Positions 57,487 through 64,000 of a stretch of DNA of 64,000 nucleotides are shown piece after piece. The notes under the pieces are model-generated. The model saw only the letters and a list, made by a program, of their open reading frames with translations. It was not told the DNA's origin and ran no database searches. The position numbers were made by a program, and so were the translations under genes. Origin of the DNA: Hyphomicrobiales bacterium (GTDB lineage: Bacteria; Pseudomonadota; Alphaproteobacteria; Rhizobiales; Rhizobiaceae); NCBI GenBank assembly GCA_900472485.1, contig UCII01000011.1, positions 124,001 to 188,000 on the forward strand, read 5' to 3'. How positions within the stretch are numbered: the stretch's first letter is position 1; every line of letters begins with the position of its first letter.

Positions 57487-57624
57487 TTTACAATATCGAA
57501 GCTGCAAGGGCGAGGAAAACTAGAAAATGCCGTTAGATAAAAGGGTTATAATGTGCTATTGTTGACGTCGGTCTTCAGTAAAATTGTAAATCTTGTAAAA
57601 TATTGCCGAATCGAGAATTGTAAA
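57487..57624. promoter_or_regulatory. TTGTAAA boxes between aceA and its regulator
   Basis: TTGTAAA occurs at 57584-57590, 57593-57599 and 57618-57624, and in reverse (TTTACAA) at 57487-57493 beside aceA. The last box ends 11 bases before the regulator start. They are likely binding sites of the divergent regulator, allowing autorepression and control of aceA. Confidence 0.6.
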
Positions 57625-57635
57625 AGGTATGATAC

Positions 57636-59048
57636 ATGGTTGAGCGCAAGATCTTTGCCGGGCCGAAGGTTCGACGCATCCGCATGGGCCTCGGTCTGAC
57701 GCAGACGACGATGGCACAGGCGCTTGATATCTCGCCGTCCTATCTCAATCTCATCGAGCGCAATCAGCGGCCACTGACCGTGCAGCTGCTGTTGAAGCTG
57801 TCGGCGGTCTACAAGGTTGATCTTGACGAATTGCAGGGCGAGCAGGGCGGCAGCGCAGGGCAATTGCGTGAAATCTTTGCCGATCCATTGCTGGCAGGCG
57901 AGATCCCCGGCGATCAGGAGCTGATCGAGCTCGCCGAAGCAGCGCCGAATGCGGCAAACGGCATGATCCGGCTTTATCGCGCCTATCGCGAGCAGGCCGC
58001 AAGACTGTCCGATCTCGCCGAGCTTCTAGCCCGCGAGGGCAGGGTTGCCGAGGTTGCCGGACCGCGCCTGCCGCTCGACGAGGTTCACGATCGCCTGCAG
58101 TCGCGTCCGAATTTCTTTGCCCGCATCGAAGATGCTGCGGAGACCTTCCATGAACGCCTGTCGCCCGGTGACGACCTGGCTGGCGCATTGAAAGCATGGC
58201 TGAAGGCCGGGCATGGCATCGCGGTACGCCTGTTGCCGGTGCACGCCATGCCCGGCTTGCGTCGGCGCTATGACCGGCATTCGATGCGGCTTTTCCTGTC
58301 GGAGCGTCTGTCGCCCTTCGATCAGATCCGGGAGATTGCGACAGAAGTCTCTCTTTTGGCCTTGCGCGAGGAGATCGCCGCCGAGCTGAGCTCCCTCACG
58401 CTTTCGACACCAGAAGCCAACCGCATCGCTCGTTTCGAGCTGGCGCGCTATGCGTCCCACGCACTTTTGATGCCCTATGGCGCCTATCTCTCGGCAGCGC
58501 AGCGACTGCATTATGATATCGAAGGCCTCGGCGCTCGCTTCGGCGTCTCCTATGAGCAGGCAGCCACGCGGCTGACCAGCCTGCAGCGTCCGGGTGCATC
58601 CGGCATCCCGTTTTTCCTGATGGAGATCGACAATGCCGGCCATCGCCTGCGCAAGGCGGGCTCCCAAGGCTTTCCGCAAGCTCGCTTCGGTGGCGCCTGT
58701 CCGAAGCTCAATGTCCATGCTGCTTTTGCACAGCCCGGACAGATATTGGTGGACGCTACCCTGATGCCTGACGGTGCTGGCTTTCTGACCGTATCGCGAA
58801 CGATCGAGGGGCCGCGGGCCGATTTCGGCGAAAGGGTACGCCGCACCGCACTTCTGATCGGCTGCGATATCGCCCATCGTGACGAGGTGGCCTATGGCAA
58901 GGCGCTGGGTACAAATCAGATCGCAATCGGCCCCGCCTGCCGCCTATGCGAGCGTCAGGGCTGTCTGGCGAGAGCCGAGCCTCCGGTCACGCGCCCGCTT
59001 GGCCTCGACGAAATGGCGACAGGCTTGAGCGTGTTCGATTTTCAGTGA
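57636..59048 (+). CDS. XRE-family short-chain acyl-responsive regulator (ScfR/RamB-like)
   Basis: 470 residues. An N-terminal Cro/CI HTH (VRRIRMGLGLTQTTMAQALDISPSYLNLIERNQRPLTV, in part, about 10-65) is followed by an IrrE/ImmA-like region and a C-terminal cysteine-containing domain (GPACRLCERQGC). This is the layout of RamB, PrpC-type and short-chain fatty acyl-CoA regulators, which control isocitrate lyase. It is divergent from aceA. Confidence 0.9.
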   Translation: MVERKIFAGPKVRRIRMGLGLTQTTMAQALDISPSYLNLIERNQRPLTVQLLLKLSAVYKVDLDELQGEQGGSAGQLREIFADPLLAGEIPGDQELIELAEAAPNAANGMIRLYRAYREQAARLSDLAELLAREGRVAEVAGPRLPLDEVHDRLQSRPNFFARIEDAAETFHERLSPGDDLAGALKAWLKAGHGIAVRLLPVHAMPGLRRRYDRHSMRLFLSERLSPFDQIREIATEVSLLALREEIAAELSSLTLSTPEANRIARFELARYASHALLMPYGAYLSAAQRLHYDIEGLGARFGVSYEQAATRLTSLQRPGASGIPFFLMEIDNAGHRLRKAGSQGFPQARFGGACPKLNVHAAFAQPGQILVDATLMPDGAGFLTVSRTIEGPRADFGERVRRTALLIGCDIAHRDEVAYGKALGTNQIAIGPACRLCERQGCLARAEPPVTRPLGLDEMATGLSVFDFQ

Positions 59049-59075
59049 TTGCATTGGTTATCACTGTTCGAAAGA

Positions 59076-59101
59076 AGAGCCGGGACGCCAAGCCCGGCTC
59101 T
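59076..59101. terminator. bidirectional terminator between convergent genes
   Basis: AGAGCCGGG (59076-59084) and CCCGGCTCT (59093-59101) form a perfect 9-bp stem with an eight-base loop. T-rich tails exist on both strands (TCTATTCTCC and TTCTTTCG). It serves both the regulator gene and the exporter gene. Confidence 0.8.
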
Positions 59102-59125
59102 CTATTCTCCGCTCATGCAGGCGAA

Positions 59126-60847
59126 TCAGGCATAAAGCCCGAACTGTGCATCATGCAGCCGTGCATAAGCGCCGCGGCGGGCAAGCAACTCGTCATGCGA
59201 GCCCTGTTCGACAATGCCATTATTGCCCATGACGATGATGCGGTCTGCATTGCGGATCGTCGAGAGCCTATGAGCGACGACCAGGGTTGTGCGCCCTTTT
59301 GCAAGCTCCAATAGTGCCTGCTGAATCGCATATTCAGTTGCGGTATCGAGCGCGGATGTTGCCTCGTCGAGAATGAGGATCGGCGGATCTTTCAGGAAGA
59401 TGCGGGCGATCGCCAGGCGCTGCTTCTGCCCGCCTGACAGCTTGACGCCGCGCTCGCCCGTGGGGGTGTCGAGGCCGGCGGGCAGGGAGCAGACGAATTC
59501 GTCGAGCGAAGCGCGCTGCAGCGCTTTTATGATATCGTCGTCCGTCGCGCCGAGCTTTCCATAGGCGATGTTCTCGCGGATGGTCGAGCCGAACAGGAAG
59601 ACGTCCTGCTGCACGATACCGATCTGGCTGCGCAGCGACGCTTGGGTCATGTCGCGGATATCGATGCCGTCGATCGTGATGCTGCCGGCGGTTACGTCAT
59701 AGAAGCGGGGTAACAACGAGCAGATCGTCGTCTTGCCGGTACCTGAAGCGCCGACGAAAGCGACGGTCTCGCCAGACGCGATCTTCAGGGAGAGGTCGCG
59801 GAAGATGGTAACTTGTTCGGAATAGCCGAAGCCGACATGGTTGTAGGCGATATTACCTTTCAGATGATCAACCGCGACCGCATTCGGCCGGTCGGCAAGA
59901 TCGGGTTCCGTATCGATCAGCGACAGGAAGCGCTTGAAGCCGGCAATGCCCTTCGGATAGGTCTCGATGACAGAGGTGATCTTGTCGATCGGGCGGAAGA
60001 AGACATTGATGAGCAGCAGGAAGCTAATGAAGCCGCCATAGCTCAGCTCTCCCGATATGACGAACCAGGTACCCGCCATCATCACGACCAGCTGCACGAG
60101 GCGCGTGCTGAAATAGCTGAGCGCGATGCTCGCCGTCATATAGGCGTAGCCATCCAGCTTGGTCGCCTTGTAGTCCTCGTTGTCGCTAGCAAACAGCTGG
60201 CTTTCGTATCTCTCGTTGGCGAAAGCCTTGACCACACGGATGCCGCCAACGGTTTCCTGCATGCGTGTGTTGAAGTTGCCAACCTTGCCGAACAGGCTGC
60301 GCGAATTGAGCGTCATTTTCGAACCATAGCGGCTGACGAGCCAGGTCATGAACGGCACGATGGTCGTCGTCAGCAGCGCGAGCTTCCAGTGAACGCTGAA
60401 CATCAACAGGAAGGCGCCGGTGAAGGTCATGATAGCAATGAACAGGTCCTCCGGGCCATGATGGGCGATCTCGCCCACTTCCTCGAGATCCTTGGTAACG
60501 TGGGTGATCAGATGACCGGTGCGGTTGTTGTCGAAATAGCGGAAGGAGAGCTTCTGGATATGATCGAAAGCCTGGCGGCGCATGTCGGACTCGATCGAGA
60601 TGCCGAGCGCATGGCCCCAATAGTTGACGATCGCCGAGAGGCCCGTCGCCACGGCATAGACGACGAGCAGAAGAGCAGCCGTTGCAAAGATCAGACCCCA
60701 GTCGCGGCCGGGCAGCAGTTGGTCGACGAAAACCTTGACGGCCAGCGGGAAGCCGAGCTCCAGAAGGCCGGCAAGCACGGCGCAGCCGAAATCGAGAAAG
60801 AACAGCGTCTTGTAGCGGGCATAATAGGAAAAGAAACGACGAAGCAT
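59126..60847 (-). CDS. ABC exporter half-transporter (MsbA-like)
   Basis: 573 residues. Six membrane helices lie in the first 300 residues (LDFGCAVLAGLLELGFPLAVKVF and others). The ATPase domain follows: Walker A GASGTGKTT, Q-loop VQQDVFLFG, signature KLSGGQKQRL, Walker B ILILDEATSALD and the H-loop VAHRLST. It works as a homodimer exporting lipid or drug. The substrate is unknown. The start ATG 60847 is preceded by GGAGGG that lies in the loop/stem of a hairpin, and by a short leader ORF. Confidence 0.92.
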   Translation of the reverse strand: MLRRFFSYYARYKTLFFLDFGCAVLAGLLELGFPLAVKVFVDQLLPGRDWGLIFATAALLLVVYAVATGLSAIVNYWGHALGISIESDMRRQAFDHIQKLSFRYFDNNRTGHLITHVTKDLEEVGEIAHHGPEDLFIAIMTFTGAFLLMFSVHWKLALLTTTIVPFMTWLVSRYGSKMTLNSRSLFGKVGNFNTRMQETVGGIRVVKAFANERYESQLFASDNEDYKATKLDGYAYMTASIALSYFSTRLVQLVVMMAGTWFVISGELSYGGFISFLLLINVFFRPIDKITSVIETYPKGIAGFKRFLSLIDTEPDLADRPNAVAVDHLKGNIAYNHVGFGYSEQVTIFRDLSLKIASGETVAFVGASGTGKTTICSLLPRFYDVTAGSITIDGIDIRDMTQASLRSQIGIVQQDVFLFGSTIRENIAYGKLGATDDDIIKALQRASLDEFVCSLPAGLDTPTGERGVKLSGGQKQRLAIARIFLKDPPILILDEATSALDTATEYAIQQALLELAKGRTTLVVAHRLSTIRNADRIIVMGNNGIVEQGSHDELLARRGAYARLHDAQFGLYA

Positions 60848-60851
60848 GATT

Positions 60852-60870
60852 AATGCCCTCCATGGGCATT
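60852..60870 (-). promoter_or_regulatory. hairpin masking the exporter ribosome-binding site
   Basis: On the minus strand AATGCCC and GGGCATT are perfect 7-bp arms around ATGGA. The exporter's Shine-Dalgarno GGAGGG falls across the loop and 3' arm, so folding would hide it from ribosomes. Confidence 0.6.
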
Positions 60871-60899
60871 GAAGAGGACAGGGGAGACAAGAACGGACC

Positions 60900-60930
60900 G
60901 AACGACAGCCCGAATTCGGCGTTGCCGTTC
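60900..60930 (-). promoter_or_regulatory. leader hairpin downstream of the leader ORF
   Basis: On the minus strand GAACGGCA pairs with TGTCGTTC (one G-U), enclosing CCGAATTCGG, itself a perfect palindrome. It begins 5 bases after the leader stop codon. Confidence 0.55.
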
Positions 60931-60934
60931 AGCG

Positions 60935-60958
60935 TCAGTGGGTGCCGAAATTTCTCAT
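60935..60958 (-). CDS. seven-residue leader peptide upstream of the exporter
   Basis: ATG at 60958 encodes MRNFGTH then TGA. AGGAGGA (60966-60972) is seven bases upstream, the ideal distance. A promoter-like GTGACA-N16-TTATAC pair (61013-61018, 60991-60996) would start transcription near 60984, so the ORF opens the mRNA. Its length and placement are like attenuator leader peptides. Coding capacity is too short to be proven by sequence. Confidence 0.5.
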   Translation of the reverse strand: MRNFGTH

Positions 60959-61172
60959 CTGGCGATCCTCCTGCTTGAGTCGCGCGATTGGTATAACCGA
61001 CGCGTGCAACCTTGTCACCTTCATAACGGTGGGTAACCGCTGCTGGACCGAGACTGCGGTTTGGAGATGCGTAGGCGTGCGTTTTGAATGGCGGAGCTGC
61101 TCCGCGACAGATCTCGGCCGATAACGACGAACTTGCAATGTGTACTGACGAGAATGTGGCTCGTCCGGGCTT
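60959..61172. other. rest of the gap between exporter and sugar kinase
   Basis: Apart from the leader RBS and a probable promoter (60991-61018, minus strand) I see nothing in 61020-61172. Confidence 0.4.
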
Positions 61173-62117
61173 TCAAAGTGAATAGGATCGGCGGATCACC
61201 TCGGCTCGCGTCGGTGCTCCGGATCTTCCACCAAACGACTCGCACTTGATGGCGGCAGCGATAGAGGAAAAGCGGATTGCGTCCGCAGGTGCCATTCCTT
61301 CCGCGAGTGCGAGCGCGAAGGCGCCGTGGAAGATGTCCCCTGCGGCGAGCGTGTCGACGGCTTTGACGGTAATGGTCGGGCAATACGCGACGCCGTTGTC
61401 TTGCTCGTCGAACCAGGAGCTGCCGGCCGCCCCTGCCGTCACGCAAATGAAGGCATGATCGAATCGCTGTTTCAGAAGATACGTCATCTCGGACACATCG
61501 CTTATTCCCGTCAGGCGCTGCGCAGCCGGTTCGGAGAAAACGATATGGGTTGCTTCCGGCGCCAGTTGTTCGATGATGCCGTCAGGCGCCACGTCGCCGT
61601 CGAGAACGGCCGGCTTGCCCATCGCCCTGGCAGTTTTGAGAACCTGCAGTGCCAGAGCCGGCCAGCGAACGTCGACCAGCACAGCATCGAATGCAGCGAT
61701 ATCCTCGATAGTGAATTCCTTCACGGTATGGTGCAGTTTCGGATCGTAGAAGGGGACGATCAGCCTTTCGCCGTCATCGTCCACCAGGATCGTCGAGACG
61801 GCAGAGCGTGCGCCTTCCACACGCAGCATGCCCTCGACATGGATGCCGGTGGCATCCAGATCGCGGATAATGCGCTCGCCGATATCGTCGTGGCCCACGG
61901 CACCCCACAGGCTTGCCTTGCCACCCAGGCGCACGACGGCATAGGCGGCGCTGGAGGCCATGCCCTCCGCAATCTGGAGCATGTCATAAGGCAAAACCTT
62001 TCCCTGACCTTGGGGAAGGGTGCGGACGCGGAAGAGCGTATCCAGAACGGCGGCGCCGACACAAAGAACGTGCTGGGTCGCGCCGAAGGGTGGGTCAAAG
62101 ATGGATGGAGCGTTCAA
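61173..62117 (-). CDS. PfkB-family sugar kinase
   Basis: 314 residues from a TTG at 62117 that overlaps the ATPase stop as TTGA; the frame is open further upstream only through the ATPase gene. The family signatures are present: HVLCVGAAVLDTLFRV and GGKASLWGAVGHDDIGERI (N-terminal), and DTLAAGDIFHGAFALALAEG with the catalytic-type Asp in AAGD. It phosphorylates the sugar taken up by the linked ABC transporter. The identity of that sugar is not shown. Confidence 0.9.
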   Translation of the reverse strand: MNAPSIFDPPFGATQHVLCVGAAVLDTLFRVRTLPQGQGKVLPYDMLQIAEGMASSAAYAVVRLGGKASLWGAVGHDDIGERIIRDLDATGIHVEGMLRVEGARSAVSTILVDDDGERLIVPFYDPKLHHTVKEFTIEDIAAFDAVLVDVRWPALALQVLKTARAMGKPAVLDGDVAPDGIIEQLAPEATHIVFSEPAAQRLTGISDVSEMTYLLKQRFDHAFICVTAGAAGSSWFDEQDNGVAYCPTITVKAVDTLAAGDIFHGAFALALAEGMAPADAIRFSSIAAAIKCESFGGRSGAPTRAEVIRRSYSL

Positions 62118-63172
62118 AGCCGCTTTCCGCTCGCCTTGTCGAAAAGATGGATGCTGGACGGGTCGATCGCGATTTCGATCTTGTCGCCGAAGCGAATGTT
62201 CAGCCGCTCGCGGAACAGGCAGGAGATTTCCTCGCCGCCGCAATCGAGTTTGGCATAGATCTCAGATCCAGTGCCTTCGACAATGCCGACCCGGGCCGGC
62301 AGACCGCTTGTCGCGGCGCGGATATGTTCGGGCCGGATGCCGTAGACAAGTGGGCGTCCACCCTGCTCTGCGATCGGAAAGCCTTCCGGCAGGGGCAGGA
62401 TGAGGCCCTTGTCGCTGCGGAAGACGCCTTCCTCGATCCTGCCGTCGATGAAGTTCATCGAGGGCGAGCCGATGAAGCCGGCGACGAAGAGATTGGCTGG
62501 CCGGTCGTAAAGATCGAGCGGCGCTCCGACCTGCTCGATGAGGCCACCGTGAAGCACGACGATCTTGTCGGCCATGGTCATCGCCTCCACCTGATCATGG
62601 GTGACGTAGATCGTCGTCGTGCCGATGCGCTGATGCATGGACTTGATTTCGCCGCGCATCTGCACGCGCAGCTTTGCATCGAGATTGGAGAGCGGCTCGT
62701 CGAACAGGAAGACCTGCGGATCGCGCACCAGTGCACGGCCCATGGCGACGCGCTGGCGCTGGCCGCCGGAAAGCTGGCGAGGCAGGCGATCCAGCAGATT
62801 TTCGAGGCCGAGAATGCCGGCTGCCTTCTGCACCTTGGCGGCGATTTCCGAAGCGTCTGCCTTCTTCAGTTTCAGCGCGAACCCCATGTTTTCGGCGACG
62901 GTCATATGCGGATAGAGCGCGTAATTCTGAAAGACCATCGCGATGTCGCGGTCGCGCGCCGGCAGATGGCTGACTTCGCGCCGGCCGATATGGATCTCGC
63001 CATCGCTCACCTCTTCGAGCCCGGCGATCATGCGCAGCAGCGTGGACTTGCCGCAGCCCGAAGGGCCAACAAGGACGACGAATTCGCCGTCGGCGATATC
63101 GACGCTGATGTCATGAATGACCTTCACCTGGCCGTAGCGCTTCTGGATGCTCTGTATATTGACGGGTGCCAT
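62114..63172 (-). CDS. UgpC/MalK-type sugar ABC transporter ATPase
   Basis: 352 residues from ATG 63172 (MAPVNIQSIQKRYG). Walker [10 protein letters not shown], signature LSGGQRQRV, Walker B VFLFDEP, H-loop VTHDQVEAM and a C-terminal TOBE domain are visible. About half the residues match the ATPase at 16.8 kb by eye, as expected within the family. It follows the permease gene by 33 bases and is coupled to the kinase gene. Confidence 0.93.
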   Translation of the reverse strand: MAPVNIQSIQKRYGQVKVIHDISVDIADGEFVVLVGPSGCGKSTLLRMIAGLEEVSDGEIHIGRREVSHLPARDRDIAMVFQNYALYPHMTVAENMGFALKLKKADASEIAAKVQKAAGILGLENLLDRLPRQLSGGQRQRVAMGRALVRDPQVFLFDEPLSNLDAKLRVQMRGEIKSMHQRIGTTTIYVTHDQVEAMTMADKIVVLHGGLIEQVGAPLDLYDRPANLFVAGFIGSPSMNFIDGRIEEGVFRSDKGLILPLPEGFPIAEQGGRPLVYGIRPEHIRAATSGLPARVGIVEGTGSEIYAKLDCGGEEISCLFRERLNIRFGDKIEIAIDPSSIHLFDKASGKRL

Positions 63173-63205
63173 GAATGTGATCCTATCCAAAAGATAAAGG
63201 CTGCG

Positions 63206-64000
63206 TCATTTGACGGCGCCGGCCGTCAGACCGGCGATGATCTGCCGTTGCGCGAACATCGTCAGCACGAGCACCGGCAGCGTCACGATGAGGGCGGCCG
63301 CCGCAAGCGGTCCCCAGCTCACCTGCTCGAAGGAGAGCATGTTATAGACGGCCACCGGCAATGTGCGGGTCTCGCGGCTCGCAAGCACGATGCCGAAGAC
63401 GAAATTGTTCCACGAGAAGATCACCGAGAGAATGAAGGCGACGACGATGCCGGGCCGGGCGATCGGCAGGGCGACGAGGCGGAAGACCTGCCAGGGTGTT
63501 GCGCCATCAATGCTTGCAGCCTCCTCCAGTTCCATTGGAGTCGTTTCGAAATAGCCGATCATGATCCAGACGACGATCGGCACGGTGACGACAAGATGGA
63601 TGATGATCTGCGGCCAGAGCGTTCCCAAAAGATTGAGCCATTGAAACAGCAGGAACAGCGGGATGAGGAAGGATAGGCCCGGCGTCATGCGGGCGATCAT
63701 GATGACGATGGCCGACTTCTCTGCCTTCAGCCGAGCAATGCCGTAGCCGGCCGGCACGCCGATGACGAGCGCGAGCAGGGTCGCTGCCCCCGTCACGAGA
63801 ATGGAGTTCCAAAAATAGAGGAAGAAGTTGTTTTCCTGGAAGACATTGACGTAGTTCGTCCAGGCGAAACGATCTGGAATGAAGATCGGCGGATAGGCGC
63901 CGTTGTCGATTTCATATTTCAGCGACAGCGAGATCATCCAGAGGAAGAACAGAATAACGGGCGAGACGATGACCAGGGCCACGAAGAAAAGGCCGATACG
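63206..64000 (-). CDS. sugar ABC permease, MalG type, 5' end beyond the window
   Basis: At least 264 residues; the frame is still open at the right edge, starting with a hydrophobic helix (LFFVALVIVSPVILFFLWMISLS). The EAA loop MELEEAASIDGATPWQVFRLVALPIARPG is near the middle, and the protein ends AGLTAGAVK, typical of CUT1 MalG permeases. The partner permease and binding protein should lie to the right. Confidence 0.9.
   Translation of the reverse strand, partial: RIGLFFVALVIVSPVILFFLWMISLSLKYEIDNGAYPPIFIPDRFAWTNYVNVFQENNFFLYFWNSILVTGAATLLALVIGVPAGYGIARLKAEKSAIVIMIARMTPGLSFLIPLFLLFQWLNLLGTLWPQIIIHLVVTVPIVVWIMIGYFETTPMELEEAASIDGATPWQVFRLVALPIARPGIVVAFILSVIFSWNNFVFGIVLASRETRTLPVAVYNMLSFEQVSWGPLAAAALIVTLPVLVLTMFAQRQIIAGLTAGAVK

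Noticed and set aside
61913..63676. Plus-strand open frame of 587 codons opposite the sugar kinase, ATPase and permease
   Set aside because: It spans three well-supported minus-strand genes and has no family motif; a codon-bias shadow.

Overview
The window looks like a chromosomal (or chromid) segment of a Rhizobiaceae bacterium, most likely a Rhizobium species. The reasons are a high-GC, densely packed genome with ATGA/GTGA start-stop overlaps, a RopA-type porin, a thiCOSGE operon behind a TPP riboswitch, an Lrp-regulated PutA, an ans (asparagine/aspartate) locus, several sugar ABC operons with their own kinases or glycosidases, and rhizobial-style palindromic intergenic repeats. I saw no rRNA, tRNA, CRISPR array, prophage or insertion sequence.

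Left third (0.3-14.1 kb): a peptidoglycan-recycling and MurNAc catabolism locus. A MurR/RpiR-type repressor is divergent from a murA paralogue and a BadF-type amino-sugar kinase. Then come a Phd/PIN toxin-antitoxin pair, murQ, a complete oligopeptide-type ABC importer with a fused double ATPase, a beta-lactamase-fold serine hydrolase, anmK and an exported lytic transglycosylase. The two transcription units start at promoters of nearly identical design carrying the same GGAAT-N5-ATTCC palindrome. An YdeP-type molybdopterin oxidoreductase and an orphan antitoxin follow.

16.8-24.1 kb (minus strand): an arabinofuranoside operon (LacI regulator with a probable CTG start, binding protein, two permeases, GH127 beta-L-arabinofuranosidase, UgpC-type ATPase) behind two LacI-type palindromes. 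24.4-34.6 kb: putA with divergent Lrp regulator, then a patchwork of single genes, regulators and a VapBC pair. 34.8-39.4 kb: thiCOSGE with its riboswitch. 40.9-42 kb: porin with terminator.

43.3-48.8 kb: an EF-hand protein, ECF sigma factor, anti-sigma factor, CnrR-like periplasmic sensor, DUF1800 protein and Tat-exported DUF1501 protein. No function is established for this combination and it is my first candidate for an undescribed system. 50.2-55.0 kb: an asparagine/aspartate utilisation locus (GntR regulator, aspartase, permease, asparaginase) with a repeated operator in the divergent intergenic region. 55.1-55.8 kb: another VapBC pair. 56-59 kb: isocitrate lyase and its divergent ScfR/RamB-like regulator.

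59.1-61 kb: an MsbA-like ABC exporter preceded by a seven-codon leader ORF with an ideal Shine-Dalgarno and a hairpin that masks the exporter's own ribosome site, the layout of translational attenuation. The right edge (61.2-64 kb) is part of a sugar ABC operon with a PfkB kinase. Gene calls rest on reading motifs by eye; no homology search was run.
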